Source: Ashinkailepas kermadecensis
Taxonomy: Eukaryota; Arthropoda; Thecostraca; Neolepadidae
Direction of reading: 5' to 3'
Length of the DNA: 64,000 bases
NCBI GenBank assembly: GCA_034440615.1
Contig: JAOTOM010005101.1
Coordinates: forward strand, 637,501-701,500
Positions 11,112 to 22,435 of the stretch are shown piece after piece; position 1 is the first letter of the stretch, and each line of letters starts with the position of its first letter. The notes beneath the pieces are model-generated. The model ran no database searches and was not told the DNA's origin. It saw only the letters and a list, made by a program, of their open reading frames with translations. The position numbers and the translations under genes were made by a program.

Positions 11112-12045
11112 CTCAGATAGCCACTCGTCGTGCTCCTTTGGCTGCGGCCTGTGACGATTACGTCATCAAGGTATACTTGAACATAATCTAGTTCTTTCAA
11201 CACACACTCCGTGGTCTTTTGAAAACATTGTGGCAGGCTTTTCAACCCAAATACTCCTCTAACGCATCTCCATACCTGGCCTTCATGCACAAACGCAGTC
11301 AGATCACGTGACGATTCGTGGAGCTCCAACTGGCGGTACGCCGACTTCATGTCCAGCTTAGACATGACGGCAGCTCCGTGTAGGTTATCTAACATTTCCT
11401 GCATGGCAGGGATAGGATGGCCGTTAGAGATCACTCCTTCGTTGACTTCAGACGTGTCCAAACAAACTCTGAGGCCACTCCCAGACTTCTTTCGAATGGC
11501 CACGATGGGAGACAGCCATGGTGATGAGCCTCCTTCTACTCGCTCAATAACACCCTGCTGCTCCAGTCCTAGCAAATACTTAGTGACATCAGCCCTCAGC
11601 GCATACGGCATGGATCTCAGCTTCATCTGCACTGGCACTGCATTCGGTTTTAGCCGGACTTTATGCACAAAACCCTTGATAGGTGGAAGACACTGCTTTT
11701 CCATCTTGCTCACCTGACTGATGATGTTGCATTTCCGGACAGTTACACCCAGCAAGTGCTGTAGATCTCTTCTCATGAGAGGAACCTTGCCCACAGCCAC
11801 ATACAGTTCTGCCAGAGCACTTACGCCACTAATTGTTGCGACATCAACCACAATCTGACCAACAACCTCGACTTCAGAGCCATTCCAGCAACCCAAATTC
11901 AGTGGAGTATCCCTCAATGGAATGTGGCTGAGCTGGTTGGTGTACACATTCATCGGAATAATGCAGCTGAACCTGTGTCCACCATAATGTTGACAGTTGT
12001 CTTATCTATGATGACTTGGCACCACGCACATGGAACACCACCAGG
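11108..12045 (-). pseudogene. Ty3/gypsy protease and reverse transcriptase
   Basis: Near 12000 the minus strand encodes IMVDTGSA, the retropepsin active-site triad, followed at once by a frameshift and stop. From 11953 the frame continues with the rest of the protease and then a typical Ty3/gypsy RT: VIERVEGGSSPWLSPIV, RVCLDTSEVN, MSKLDMKSAYRQL (motif A Asp), FGLKSLPQCFQ and YLDDVIV (motif C). RT residues look intact, but the frame closes soon after YLDDVIV. Confidence 0.92.
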
Positions 12046-12099
12046 GGTTGCACAGACATCACCTAACTGCATCCACATCAGCCTTCTCCTTCCTCTTGG

Positions 12100-12845
12100 C
12101 CAGAGACCGCTTTGGGCAGCACTTAATATAGTGCCCTAGATCTTGACACTGGTGACAGCGGCGGGACTTGGCGGAACACATCTGATCCTTGGCCACTCGG
12201 AACAGCTCCTGCAGAGAATACAGCAGCACCACTCATCACTGACTTACGGACCATACCACGATCAGTTGCTGTGACGATTGACTCCAGTGTCTGCAACGTC
12301 AGGTCCTCCTGAGTATTAACTTTTATCTCAATGTATCTGACGAGCAACGTTCCACAAACTGGTCGCGCAACATTTCATTTTCCAGCTCACCAAAGTATCA
12401 TTTTTTAACAGCTTCCCTCAAATTAGCAAGATAAATTGTGGTCGGCTTCCCAGGTTTTTGGAAGCATCGCGAAACTGAAACCTCTCCGTTTGCACATCTG
12501 AATCGGTGACAAATAACTCCTCAAACACCTTTACTGTTGCTTGAAAGCCTATGCCTTCTGCATCCACAATACAGTCACATCCTCGCCCTTGACTGACGAA
12601 CTTGAAACTCCAGCTGTGGCTCTGAATAAACGCCTGGCTTCAGTACCCAATGTATGTAACAACAGGGCTTGTCGACGGGAATCGGTCCACTCCATCCAGC
12701 CACATTCCTCACCATACACCACAAAGTCAGCAAACCATTGGGACCATGCGATCCCCGGCCGTTGACCTGGTCTTGACAGAAACTCCTGTGGTGGTTGCAC
12801 TGGGCACATGGCGAAATGAATCGAAACCGAACGACAGGTGATCAA
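12100..12845 (-). pseudogene. Ty3/gypsy gag with CCHC zinc knuckle
   Basis: 12845-12549 encodes a gag N-terminus of the Ty3/gypsy type (FLSRPGQRPGIAWSQWFADF, then LLLHTLGTEARRLF). A second, out-of-frame part ends in a CCHC knuckle, C-HQ-C-QDLG-H-YIKC-C, at 12116-12156. The knuckle binds element RNA in family members. The two parts are not in one frame. Confidence 0.85.
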
Positions 12846-12859
12846 CTACTAGCAGAGTC

Positions 12860-12877
12860 CAAACTACCTGGTCGCCA
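12860..12877 (-). other. primer-binding site of the gypsy element
   Basis: On the minus strand TGGCGACCAGG starts four bases (TTTT) after the end of the LTR. Elements of this group prime first-strand DNA from a tRNA 3' end and so carry TGG just inside the 5' LTR. The tRNA species cannot be decided here. Confidence 0.75.
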
Positions 12878-12881
12878 AAAA

Positions 12882-13203
12882 TGTAGTGCCCGTTCACTTC
12901 CGGTCACACCACGATCTCAATGCCACTCCTGTATTGCATCTTCACTTAGTATTCATATAACAACGTGATAAAAACTCAGCTTAGTGCGACCCCGGGCAAC
13001 GCCCGACTGTCACTGCTCCCCCACATTGGGCGCGGCCGGCGCCACCCCAGTCCAGTGCCACACCCCTTTAGCTCAGCTGATTGTCAAATTACACGTCAGC
13101 TCTCGCGTTGCCGCCACCTACAGGTGACAGTACAATGCCTGGTGCCAACTGTGCCAATAGGTGGCAGTACACACGCACGGGGTTCGTAGCGCACGATACT
13201 ACA
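12882..13203 (-). mobile_element. 322-bp LTR (5' LTR of the gypsy element)
   Basis: The LTR is bounded by TGTAGT and ACTACA, a 6-bp terminal inverted repeat with the standard TG...CA ends. A TATA-like stretch (TTATATGAATAC, minus strand) lies near 12945-12960. Its position directly before the primer-binding site and gag fixes it as the 5' LTR. Confidence 0.85.
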
Positions 13204-13620
13204 ATACTTTTGGAGAAAATGCTGTTGCATCAACCTTCCCGCGTATCAACTAGACCCGGTCTCCCCTATGTATTTACAAGCCAGGCCTGAATTCAACGGG
13301 GCAGAAGTACTTTCGATTCGAATTTCGTCCCCATTGGCGCTAAAGAGTAAAAAGTAAGATTTGTTTTGGTACATTTGACGACTTGTTTGGAAGATTCTTT
13401 GGAAGATCCTTTTGACAGCTTTCTTCTTTTCTTGCGACGTTGTGACGTTTACGTGTATTAGTGTGTGGTGCAATTTCACATGTTCAAAGAACAGTTTTCC
13501 TAATTGAATGTCTGTCATATTTAGAGAACTAGGCTTTCTAGATCGAGTTGTCGAATAATGTAACATTGGATGTAGAAGCACATATCAGAGGAGTGGGAAC
13601 AAGTTATATTTTCCTCATGT
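13204..13620. other. spacer, no gene seen
   Basis: About 420 bp of AT-leaning sequence between the gypsy LTR and LINE copy 1. Nothing recognised. Confidence 0.4.
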
Positions 13621-14383
13621 ATTCCGACCCGCCCACCCACTGATTGGGAGTGGGGTTTCGGGGAGAGAGTGAATTTTAGAGACGTGTCGAACCATAAAGG
13701 TAACCTGCGCCGCCTTTAAAGCGAGTGTGTTTTACAAGCAAAACTCAAACAAGTGTACATTTACGTTAAGGGAGTTTAACTTTATAGTGTGTGTGCTGTT
13801 TTGGTGCTGAAGGCCGGGGCCGGGGCTGGGAGACATCCCCGGGTGTCTAGTAGGTTTTAGTTTTACTTTACTCATCCGCAAGATTATCCGCAGCTGGGAT
13901 GGGGGGAGTGGATTTTGGGAGTGACGAGAAGGTTGATTTTGCCAGGGTGGCGGCATTAGCCTACTCTTGTCGAAGTGTACCAAGGGGTCTTTAACGTGCG
14001 GACAAGGAGGTAATTGCCCACACCCCCTATCACGGCAGCCGCCGCATGTTAGTTGTTAGTAGAGGGTTAGTCTAAGCATGTCATGCAGGGTTGTCAGTGG
14101 GGTTAGCATGGTGTTTGGCAATTCGGCTCGTCTACGTCCGATGGCTCCTCTGGATAGCGGTTTTATGCTATGTTATTTTTTTATCTCTTCCTAAAGCAGG
14201 CCGGCTCATCTACGTCCGACGACACCGCTAGGTTACCATTTATTCCTAATTGGAAAGCAAATCTGCTCATGTACGTCCGACGCCATTCGGGGATGGCCAT
14301 TTACGTGTTTCCTACTGGTGCATCGCGGGCATGCATTGCGTGTTGAAGTGAGTGTTGGTAGTGTGGTGTCTACAGTGCTCCTG

Positions 14384-15538
14384 CTAGTTTTGTGACGCAC
14401 AAGTATTCAAATAGCAACTGAAGGATTTCTGGGCGCTTGACATCCAGAAGCGATGGAAGCGATAGGGCGATGGAAGCGATGGTTGTCTTTGAGCGTAAAA
14501 GCTACTACAGTCTAGCAGGATGTGGCTTAGGCTTAATGTGGTGTTGCAGGTGTCGCAGTAAGGTGCTGTATATTGGTCATCCTCTTGTTGAGGCTGTGTC
14601 AGCTTAATGCAACCAGTTCTAAGTTCTGCGAGGATGACTTCTTTTTGTCGGTAAGATTGATTTGATGTGTTCAATGTGCCTACCGTTGGTTTGATGTTGA
14701 GTGGTGTGGTTGGATTCGTGTTGTGTCCATGTGTTCTGTTGATGCTGACGTGTGTGGCGTTGGAGGAGTCCTTTGCAATCGTCTACCGAGTATTCCATAC
14801 TGGGTAAGTGTCCAATGCAATGTTTGCTTTTTGCGAGCCGGCCTGCTTCTTCGTTACCTGGGATATTGGCGTGGCCCGGTATCCAGAGGAAGGAAAAGTT
14901 CTTGTTTACGTTATGGGCCACGATTTGTTGGATTCTGACAATGTCTGGATGTGGACAGTCGTGGGTATTGCTAATTGACTGAAAGACGGATTTGGAATCT
15001 GAGCAAATTGCTACGTTTCCAGCTGTACGCCTCTTGATAATGGAGATAGCGGCCAGAATGGCCAGTACGTCAGTGGAGTAGATGACGAGGTTATCCGGCA
15101 GACGCTTGGAAAGCCTAAGGCCTGTTCCAGTGATGCCGATGCCTACCTTGACCTCGTGCTTCGACCCATCCGTGAATACGGGTGTTTTGTGATTGTTGTC
15201 ATCGGCGAAATTGTGGAAAATGTCAAGAATGTCCGCCGATGTTATAGTCGATTTCTTTTCCGAAAGCCAGTACTCGACCTTTGGTTGACTGAGCGTCCAG
15301 AATAGCCTAATGGGCGGTCGAGCTGCAGTGGTTGGCATCGTGAGGTTAAGATCTGAGAGAAGCGTGGAAATTTGAACACTACATGGTTGCGCCTAAATCG
15401 GCTCTTGTCGTATCTGTCAGGCATGGACGCATCTGTCAGGCAGCGCTGTGGATAATTATTTTTAATGTATTTGATTTTAATGTGGTAGCGAACCAGCTGT
15501 TGTGTCCTGAAGTGGAGTGGAGGCGTGTTTGAGTCCAC
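14384..15538 (-). pseudogene. LINE copy 1 RNase H and C-terminal zinc motif
   Basis: The RNase H fold is recognised from VFTDGSKHEV (first Asp), YSTDVLAILAAI (where a Glu is normal), CSDSKSVFQS (third acid) and FLWIPGHANIPGNEEAGRLAK, whose final Asp is replaced by Gly. A CX2CX7HX4C motif (CDTC...HILLDC) follows near 14545, typical of the C-termini of RNase H-bearing LINEs. The frame shifts between RNase H and the zinc motif. Confidence 0.88.
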
Positions 15539-15545
15539 TAGAAGA

Positions 15546-16210
15546 CTAGCTATCGGTGTGGCGCTGAAGGCGCGTGTGGCTGCTCTGGTGCAGCTGTTTT
15601 GAATGTTTTCTAACTTTTTGTTCTGGTTTTCTGAAATGGTGGCAAAGATGATGATGTTGCATTCTAGGATGGATCGTACGATCGATTTTTAGAGCAGTAG
15701 TAGTGTTTCCCTTTCTCCACCCCAGTCTTCTGTACCTACAAGTGCACGGAGTACGTTGACGCGCTTTGCGCATCTCTTCGAGATGGAGGTGATGTGTGTG
15801 TTGAAACAAAGTTTTTCGTCTAAATGTACTCCTATGAACCTGAAACTTTTCACCTGTTGGGTGGATTTGCCATTGACTTTTAGGAGGGTTGTGGGAGTGT
15901 GGCGGAGACGGCTATGTGTGACTGGCCGATTTGTCTGCGGAGAGGATGAAGCCCCACGCTTTGCCCCACTTTGCAATGTGATCTAGAGCTGTTTGAATGG
16001 TTTCTATCAGTTTTTAGGAAGCATTTCGCTGTTGTTCAAATGTCTATGTCGTCCGCGAAAAGTGAGTATTTAAGTGACATGTCTGTGTGATCAACAAGTA
16101 TGTCGTTAACCATGATGATGAAGAGGGTCGGTGAGAGTACGCTCCACTGTGCCAGGCCCTGCTCCTGAGGTGAGGTGTTTAATGTGACACTGCCCCATCG
16201 GACCTTAAGG
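15546..16210 (-). pseudogene. LINE copy 1 reverse transcriptase, C-terminal part
   Basis: From 16190 the minus strand reads SVLSPTLFIIMVNDIL (motif B region), then LFADDIDI (motif C, catalytic Asp pair), and further on the thumb region KVNGKSTQQVKSFRFIGVHL in 15689-15976. Frames change at least twice between these blocks. Confidence 0.88.
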
Positions 16211-16260
16211 TTCCTGTCTCTGTGAATGTGCTTGTCCTTGCGACTTCAGATTGTCAGATA

Positions 16261-17040
16261 TAATGGTGAGAACATGCCAAAAACTAGCAAATCAAGGGAT
16301 GTGGAATTCGGAGAAGTGGAATTCAAGAGTTATCAGGGCGCACAGGAAAAGGGCAGTTCTGTTCATGCCGCGAGCAACCGGCATGCCATCCCGATATTTT
16401 CCCTGCGTTATCGTCTGAAAAAAACATGTGATTTGAAAACTGGCGGACCGCTTTATCTTTGGACATGCTCATGTCGTCTCGCCGGACTTAAAAAGGAACT
16501 GGTTGAAAGGATCTTCCATCTGTCTGATATGCTATATGGGATAGCTCGAGGAAACTCGCAGGCTCGAACGGCTCGAAAATATTGCACTTCGGGGCATCGG
16601 ACACTGACGCAACAGGCAAAGCCGAATGCTATGTTACTTAGGTTATCCAGTTCTTCGGATATTGCTTCCACTAGGGTGTTGCTACCCACCTATTCTTCTA
16701 CAACAAAACAAATGTAGGGGTTTGCTAAAATGGTTCTCGTCGATGACTGCCGTAAAGCGCAGGTTTGAATCCATGGCATGCAATGCAAAACTGAATGTGC
16801 TTCGCGATGAAAGTCGCTTACCGAGAATTCCGTGCACGTATTTTCAAATATATTCCGAAATGCTGATGTGGCGGTGTTGCCACCGCCGACTGCTGTGTAG
16901 AAACGCAGTGTTTCAGGCAGACGGAGGAGCTACATTCCCTGGTCATATAAGAATACCGATCAGTGCCGTCTTATCAACGATGTAATTAACGCGCTCATGA
17001 ACACAAGTAACCGACACAACGTCATCCTCCCCATCACTCT
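16261..17040. other. unassigned region upstream of the GPC gene
   Basis: A plus-strand open frame from about 16226 to 16717 (~160 codons) has ordinary amino-acid composition, including KKTCDLKTGGPLYLWTCSCR, but I recognise no domain and see no supporting splice sites. It could be an old transposon fragment or an upstream exon. Confidence 0.3.
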
Positions 17041-17123
17041 ATATGGCATGCCCGGTTAGTTCGAACTGAGCCGCTCTACTGCTGCTGCCGCTGCTCCCTC
17101 CCCCCCAACTGCTAAGTGCGCGA

Positions 17124-17151
17124 TGCTGACATACGTTGTGCCCTGTTTCAG
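17124..17151 (+). other. candidate 3' splice site directly before the start codon
   Basis: TGCTGAC (branch-like A at 17129), then a pyrimidine-leaning stretch ending CCCTGTTTCAG at 17151, immediately followed by ATG. This suggests that the gene has an upstream 5' UTR exon and that the coding exon begins at its start codon. Confidence 0.55.
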
Positions 17152-18462
17152 ATGGCAATGCAGCGCCTGCTGCTCGTTTTGGCGCTGCTTGTTGTCGCCG
17201 AGGTGGCGTGCGCTCGCTCTGAGCGCCAGTTCCTCAAGAAGTGTCCGCGTGGCTTCGACCTCAAGTACGATCGACAGGCGCGCAAGCTGACCTGCGAGTG
17301 CAAACGCAACCACCTCTACTGGAAGGAGACGGGCCTGTGCTACCAGGAGTTCACACAGGGCCCCTGTGAACCGGGCAACCGGATCGTCCTCAACGCCACC
17401 ACCAACGAGGTGATGTGCCAGTGTCCGACGTTCTGGTCGCGCTACTCGGACGGTGCGTGTTACGAGGACTTCACGCGCGGCCCGTGTCCCGACGGCCAGC
17501 TGATCGTGCACGACGCCAAACAGCAGCTTGGCGTGTGCCGCTGCGACAACACCATGCTGATGCACTACTTCCCAGAGACGGGCAAGTGCTATCCCAAGTA
17601 CAGCCAGGGCCCGTGCAACGACGGCCACATCGTCAAGTTCGACTACCGCAGTCTAGCGCCGCGGTGCGAGTGTCGCGGAGGCTACCAGAAGTGGGCGGAT
17701 GGCCACTGCTACCAGCTGAACACGGCCGGCCCATGTGACCTGCCCGACTGCGCCGGCACGCCGTGCCTTATCCAGAGTCTGGAGACGCTCAGCACCGAGT
17801 GTGTGTGTCTGCCGGCGGCGGCACGTCAGGCGGAGACTAGCCGCTGCTACCAGCCGTACTCTCAGGGCCCGTGCGGTGCCGGCCAGTGGCTGGCGCTGGA
17901 CGCTGACGGCGCATCAGAGTGCAGGGCCAAAAAACAGTGCACACGCTTCGACAACTGGTTCTTTTGGCAGGGCACGGAGCGCTGCTACCGGCAGTACACG
18001 CAGGGGCCTTGCGAGCTGGGCCAGCTCTTCTACATGGACCCGACGACGGGCCAGCCGAGCTGCCGCTGCGAGAGCCACTGGAACGCCTACTACTGGCCGG
18101 AGGATGGGAGCTGCTACGAGCAACACTCGGTCGGGCCGTGTCCACAGGGCATGTTCTTCGGCTACAACTTCACCGAGCGACGCTCCGAATGCAGCTGCTT
18201 CAAGAGTCACGTGTTGAACCCGGCCGACGGCACGTGCCTGGAGCGCAACACGCGCGGCCCCTGCGCCGAGGGTGAGCTGGTGCAGGCCGACTCGTCTGGC
18301 CTACTCACGTGTCGGTGCTCTGCCGAACTGGCTGCCCACTTCTGGGCCAAGGACGGCACGTGTCACGAACACTTCAAGCGTGGACCTTGCCAGGAGGACG
18401 AGACATTCCGCATTAACCATCGCACCGGCAAGCCTGGCTGCATAGTGTGGCAGGGCAAGTAG
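17152..18462 (+). CDS. secreted cysteine-rich protein with nine GPC modules (DUF4789-like)
   Basis: The 436-residue frame starts with a clear signal peptide (MAMQRLLLVLALLVVAEVAC, cleavage probably after the next Ala). The mature part is built from modules of about 45 residues. Each opens with GPC, holds a short strand region, ends in CxC and runs on to a ...CYxxxxxGPC junction (for example CYQEFTQGPC and CYEDFTRGPC). I count nine GPC units after an N-terminal CPRGFDL segment. The module style matches the arthropod DUF4789 family of secreted proteins, whose function is unknown. The start at 17152 is preferred over the upstream ATG at 17116 because it begins the signal peptide and follows a splice acceptor. 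Third codon positions are very GC-rich, unlike the flanks. The last module lacks its closing CxC, so a downstream exon is possible. No frameshift is seen. Confidence 0.9.
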   Translation: MAMQRLLLVLALLVVAEVACARSERQFLKKCPRGFDLKYDRQARKLTCECKRNHLYWKETGLCYQEFTQGPCEPGNRIVLNATTNEVMCQCPTFWSRYSDGACYEDFTRGPCPDGQLIVHDAKQQLGVCRCDNTMLMHYFPETGKCYPKYSQGPCNDGHIVKFDYRSLAPRCECRGGYQKWADGHCYQLNTAGPCDLPDCAGTPCLIQSLETLSTECVCLPAAARQAETSRCYQPYSQGPCGAGQWLALDADGASECRAKKQCTRFDNWFFWQGTERCYRQYTQGPCELGQLFYMDPTTGQPSCRCESHWNAYYWPEDGSCYEQHSVGPCPQGMFFGYNFTERRSECSCFKSHVLNPADGTCLERNTRGPCAEGELVQADSSGLLTCRCSAELAAHFWAKDGTCHEHFKRGPCQEDETFRINHRTGKPGCIVWQGK

Positions 18463-18736
18463 AACGCTCCGCCCCGATAGCGTCATGCAAACGTGGGCGG
18501 CAGATATTCCCCCCCCCCTCACAAACACACCAGCTGAAGTTCGCCCATAGACAGATGGGCGGCGGGCAGCCCGTTCACAGACAGATGGGCGGCGGAGACT
18601 CGGTTAGACGGATGAGCGGCAGAAGACGGGCAGCCGGCAGTGGGCAGCCGGCAGTGAGCAGCCGGCAGTGAGCAGCCGCGAGCGAGCTGCGTCGGGAACG
18701 AGGCATGCCTTCGCATAGCCCATAGCGGTGGCCCGA
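18463..18736. repeat. short GC-rich repeats after the GPC gene
   Basis: AGACAGATGGGCGGCGG occurs twice near 18550-18600, and GGGCAGCCGGCAGT-like words occur about four times in 18625-18680. This is probably 3' UTR or immediate downstream DNA. Confidence 0.6.
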
Positions 18737-18868
18737 GACACACTGGACAGATGGCAGAGCCAACGCCTGCCATACTGAGAGACACACTGGACAGATGGCA
18801 GAGCCAACGCCTGCCATACTGAGAGACACACTGGACAGATGGCAGAGCAAACGCCTGCCATACTGAGA
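18737..18868. repeat. 44-bp tandem repeat, three copies
   Basis: ACACTGGACAGATGGCAGAG... repeats with a 44-bp step (CACTGG at 18741 and 18785). The third copy differs by one base (AGCAAACGCC). Confidence 0.92.
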
Positions 18869-18869
18869 G

Positions 18870-20745
18870 CGTGACCGTATACGACAGGAAGTGTGCGTGT
18901 GTGTAATGTGTGCAGGTTCGCAGAACTGTGAAATCATTGGAAGGGTGCTTCTGTGAATGAGCACCGAGCAGACGGAGCTATATGAGAGCATTGTTCACGT
19001 TTTACATCCACCGCAGTTATTTTGTGTTAAGACAAGTTATGGTTCTCTGGTTTACAATGCACGTGTCTCTTTTCGGCATCTCTCAACATTTCATACGAAC
19101 CAGGTGGCACAATCAGGGAAAGCAAGTCCCTCCCCAGGTTTCATATTCCTGCCCCGAGGCTAGGCTGCCTTTGCCCAGAGCCTTTCGGTGTACATATTAT
19201 TTACACAAATAAGCGGCATGGGATGATCATCCGAAGCGACTTCCTTGCCCGACATCTGGCCAGTTCGCTGTCCCTTGCGGATAGTTTCTGGTGAAGTCTC
19301 CGCCAACGACTGATGTAAGCGAAAGTAACAGAGGCATGTGAACCACAGTTTTCGTATCACCCCGGTTTGAACGCCGCCAAAGCCAAGAGGTGCTACATTC
19401 TGGCAGTGCCTGCAAGGCTTCCAATTTGATTTGTGTGCAGTTGAAATGCAGACGTGCTGCAGATCGACATAATAAATGCGTTGCAAGCTACATGACAAGT
19501 ATCAGTTTATGAGTTAGGCTGGAACTTGATGCTCACATCCGCGAGTATTTTAGTGTTCATGTTAATGTGGCTCTCTCGTGAATAAAACATTCATCCATTC
19601 GTTGGAAGCTTCTATTATGATGTTATATTGTGATCCAATGGTTCTTTGTCTAGTTCGTGGAACATCACTGACATAGTGCACGTGTCGATAGCACATGCGT
19701 AGATCACAACCCGACTACGCGATTCCTTGACAATGACAATGACTCTAGGTCACGACGATGCCTTATTTAACGACGTCTTCGTGTTGGAGAAAGATAGTGT
19801 ACATGAATTCACGCGAAAACCGCTGGATGCAACTACAATATTGGGATCCAGTAGGGAAATGTGCCTTACGCATGCGCCTTGCAACCTTCAACATCTTTCG
19901 AGACAACAAGCAGACTGAGACCCGAGCTAGAAGGTAGCCAAAAGTATTGTATTGTCTTGTGTTTACTATAGGCATATCCATTACCGTGATGGCTATTATC
20001 GCACTCGTCGATATTACCGAGAGAAAAATGAAGTGGCACAATACAATGCAACATGATGGCTTTGTGACCGTTGGAGATTCGTTTCGTGATTATGAACCTC
20101 ATGTCATTGCAACACATATAACACTTCCCCAGTTAATATTTTGGAGGCACCATACTACAACATACCATCTTTAAACATTTTTTACAAACTAATCTTCATC
20201 CTGGCTCACTCTTATAACTCGGAACTTTTATTTTCTTGTGTTGCACTTATGGCACTTCCGAATCAGTGGGACGCCAAATGAATAGGCACGAAAATGTAAG
20301 CCACGTGTTGGAGAACATTGAGACTTGTTCCTGGATCCAGTTTCATTATTTTCCCATTCAAGTAAAATGCATTACGAATGAACAATTTTTGGTTAATAAT
20401 ATCCACCTTTCCACATATATTACCTTACGGCAAAAGATATCGGAACAAATGTGAAGAAATGTGCGATCAGTGATGGAATGTGGTATGTGAAGTAATATGT
20501 AATAAGTAGAAACACCTGAACGAAAAATACAAAAAACATGTTGGGCCCATCTTGAAAGCTTTCCTAACCCTTTGGAAAGCCAACATGAATAAACAGTTGA
20601 CATCTAGCTTCTCACATTTTCTAAAGACTATTGGCGATACGCCGAGATGTCCTGAGTTCACATTAATTTGTGATTAAGCACAAGCTACCAGGTGCATGCA
20701 ACGAAAAAGAAGATATACTTGAGCAGGCACACTTGCCTAACAAGT
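18870..20745. other. AT-rich region, no gene recognised
   Basis: Low-GC sequence with short open frames only. AATAAA at 19581-19586 could be the polyadenylation signal of the GPC gene, which would give a 3' UTR of about 1.1 kb. That is a guess from position. Confidence 0.35.
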
Positions 20746-20751
20746 ATTGGT

Positions 20752-20890
20752 ACGTGCCGATCCCTCCCGTCCCATCCCCAAAACTGAGACGTGCTGATCC
20801 CTCCCGCCCCATCCCAAAAACTGGGACGTGCTGATCCCTCCCGCCCCATCCCCAAAACTGGGACGTGCTGATCCCTCCCACCGCCATGCT
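20752..20890. repeat. 37-bp tandem repeat, about 3.7 copies
   Basis: GTGCTGATCCCTCCCGCCCC followed by ATCCCCAAAACTGGGAC repeats in register, with single-base differences between copies. Confidence 0.9.
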
Positions 20891-20959
20891 CAAAAACAAC
20901 TTTTATGTGTCTTCACCGAAGGTTTTTAAACGCCGCACGACCCACTCCAAATGCAACCT

Positions 20960-21140
20960 TGCATCCTGCCCACATCTCATGACCTACCGCAACCACATTT
21001 CCTGCATCATGCCCACATCCCATGGTCTACCGCATCCACATTCCTTTGCATCCTGCCCACACCATCGGGCCTTCCGCATCCCCATTCCTTTGATTCTGTT
21101 CACATCCCATGGCCTACCATATCCTCATTCATTTTTGTTC
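20960..21140. repeat. ~44-bp degenerate tandem repeat, about four copies
   Basis: The words CCCACATCCCATGG, CCTACCGCATCC and ACATTCCTTTGCATCCTG recur in order four times with substitutions and small length changes. Confidence 0.75.
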
Positions 21141-21209
21141 CACTCATGTTGACGAACACGAGAAAAGGCACCATCATTTGTGGATGTGCTTGCGGTAAAT
21201 ACAATCTTA

Positions 21210-21548
21210 GAGTGGCGGATCCAGTGGGTGGACCATGGGGCCATCCCATCCCCCTCCCAATTTGGGCCTCGAAAAGACCCAAGCGGCCCATTGAACACGT
21301 ATTTCAACATAGGTCGTGAAAAAGTACACAGGAAATTGGGGCTCCAGGGTGCCTCTGGGCGGCCGATGAGGGCTACGGGCAGACGAAAGGGCCCGAGCTG
21401 ATGGAGACGGTCCCGGACCGAGGAAGATGTGATTGATGAACCTTGTTCAACAAATATGGCATGGACACTCAGCGAGATACGGGGCACAGCAGTCCGGGGG
21501 CACGGAAACTCCGGAGCACCTCGTGCCAAATCTTGGATTCGCCACTGG
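21210..21548. mobile_element. candidate hAT-type MITE, 339 bp
   Basis: The left end AGTGGCGGATCCA and the right end TGGATTCGCCACT form an inverted repeat with one mismatch, and the G-rich subterminal style matches the other MITEs. A clean 8-bp duplication could not be read (ATACAA occurs near both ends but not flush), so the borders are approximate. Confidence 0.55.
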
Positions 21549-21589
21549 TAGCAAATACAACCCTGCAGCGTGTATGCAATCCATTACGA

Positions 21590-22431
21590 AAATGTGCAAT
21601 CAAGGCTTCGGTGCAGGGGATCCGAAAGGGACCCTGGGCTGACGTAAAGGGCTTCTGGACCGACGAAAGGGCCCCTGGCTGACGGAAAGCGTCCCGGGTC
21701 GATGAAGAGAGCCCCGAGTCAACAAAGAGGCAGAGCGGGCGCCGGATAGTTGGATGGATCCCCGGACGAAGAGGGCCCCGATCCAATATGAAGGGTCCTT
21801 GGGCTGATGGCGAAGCCTAAGCCGAAGAAAGTACCCCTGCCCCGATGGACAGGGCCCAAGCGTTTGAAAAGATGTATCCGGCTTGCCGGAAAGGCCCTGG
21901 GACGTCAAAGAGGATCCCTGAGACGAAGGAGTGAGACCTAGTTGAGTTGTCAGGGAATATCTCAGGCCGTCAGAAAGGGCCTTTGGGCGGACGGGTGGGT
22001 CCAAGCCGTGCAAGGGCCCCTGGCCTGATGGACAGGGCTCAAGCTTTTGAAAAGGGGCTAGGTCGTCAAAGAGGGCCCCTGAAACGACAGAGGGCCCCTA
22101 GTTTCCGGAGAGGACATCGGGCTGTTAGAAAGAGCCCTTGTGCCGGCGGATGAAGCTCAAGCCATACAAGGGCCCGTGGCCTGATGGAGGGAGGTCCATG
22201 CTGTTGAAAGACGCCTCCGGCCTGACAGAGGAGGCCCTGGATCGGTAAGGAGGCCTCTGCGCCGACGAGGAGGATTCATAGCCGCGGGAGGACCCCGGAC
22301 CGTATGCGAGGACCAGAACCGGTATGGAGGGCCCCTGGGCTGTTGGGGGACGAAATCGCATACTTGCATGATAGAGGAGACCCACGCTTTTGAAGAAGGG
22401 ACTCCGGCTGGACGGAGAGTCTCCTGAGCCG
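21590..22431. repeat. degenerate ~20-21 bp repeat array (GGGCCCC family), left part
   Basis: Successive units such as GACGAAAGGGCCCCTGGCT, GACGGAAAGCGTCCCGGGTC and GATGAAGAGAGCCCCGAGTC keep a step of about 20 bp for more than 800 bp, though individual units are strongly diverged. The general form is GAYGAAAGGGCCCCTGGGYC. The array resumes after the piggyBac-type insertion at 23363. Confidence 0.75.
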
Positions 22432-22435
22432 TTAA

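Larger units (their letters stand above)
8795..13203 (-). mobile_element. decayed Ty3/gypsy LTR retrotransposon, 3' end lost
   Basis: Minus-strand order from high to low coordinate: LTR (12882-13203), primer-binding site, gag with zinc knuckle, protease, reverse transcriptase, RNase H, integrase. This order (integrase last) defines the Ty3/gypsy group. Coding frames are broken by several frameshifts. The integrase sequence ends abruptly in a 32-bp tandem array, and I found no second LTR below 8.8 kb, so the 3' part was deleted or replaced. This is an old element with no intact gene. Confidence 0.93.
13625..16260 (-). mobile_element. LINE copy 1 (RNase H-bearing non-LTR retrotransposon), 5' truncated
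   Basis: The minus strand carries RT from motif B onward, an RNase H domain and a C-terminal cysteine/histidine motif, then a 3' UTR of about 700 bp. The upstream RT and endonuclease are missing, the usual 5' truncation of LINEs. The same element recurs at 29.3-39.9 kb on the plus strand. RNase H after the RT points to the I/Jockey-related groups; the clade is not decided. The 3' UTR contains a repeated TACGTCCGA motif. Confidence 0.9.

Noticed and set aside
17056..18528. ORFs on the opposite strand and other frames of the GPC gene (up to 190 codons)
   Set aside because: Shadows of a GC-rich coding exon; no signal peptide, domain or codon pattern of their own.
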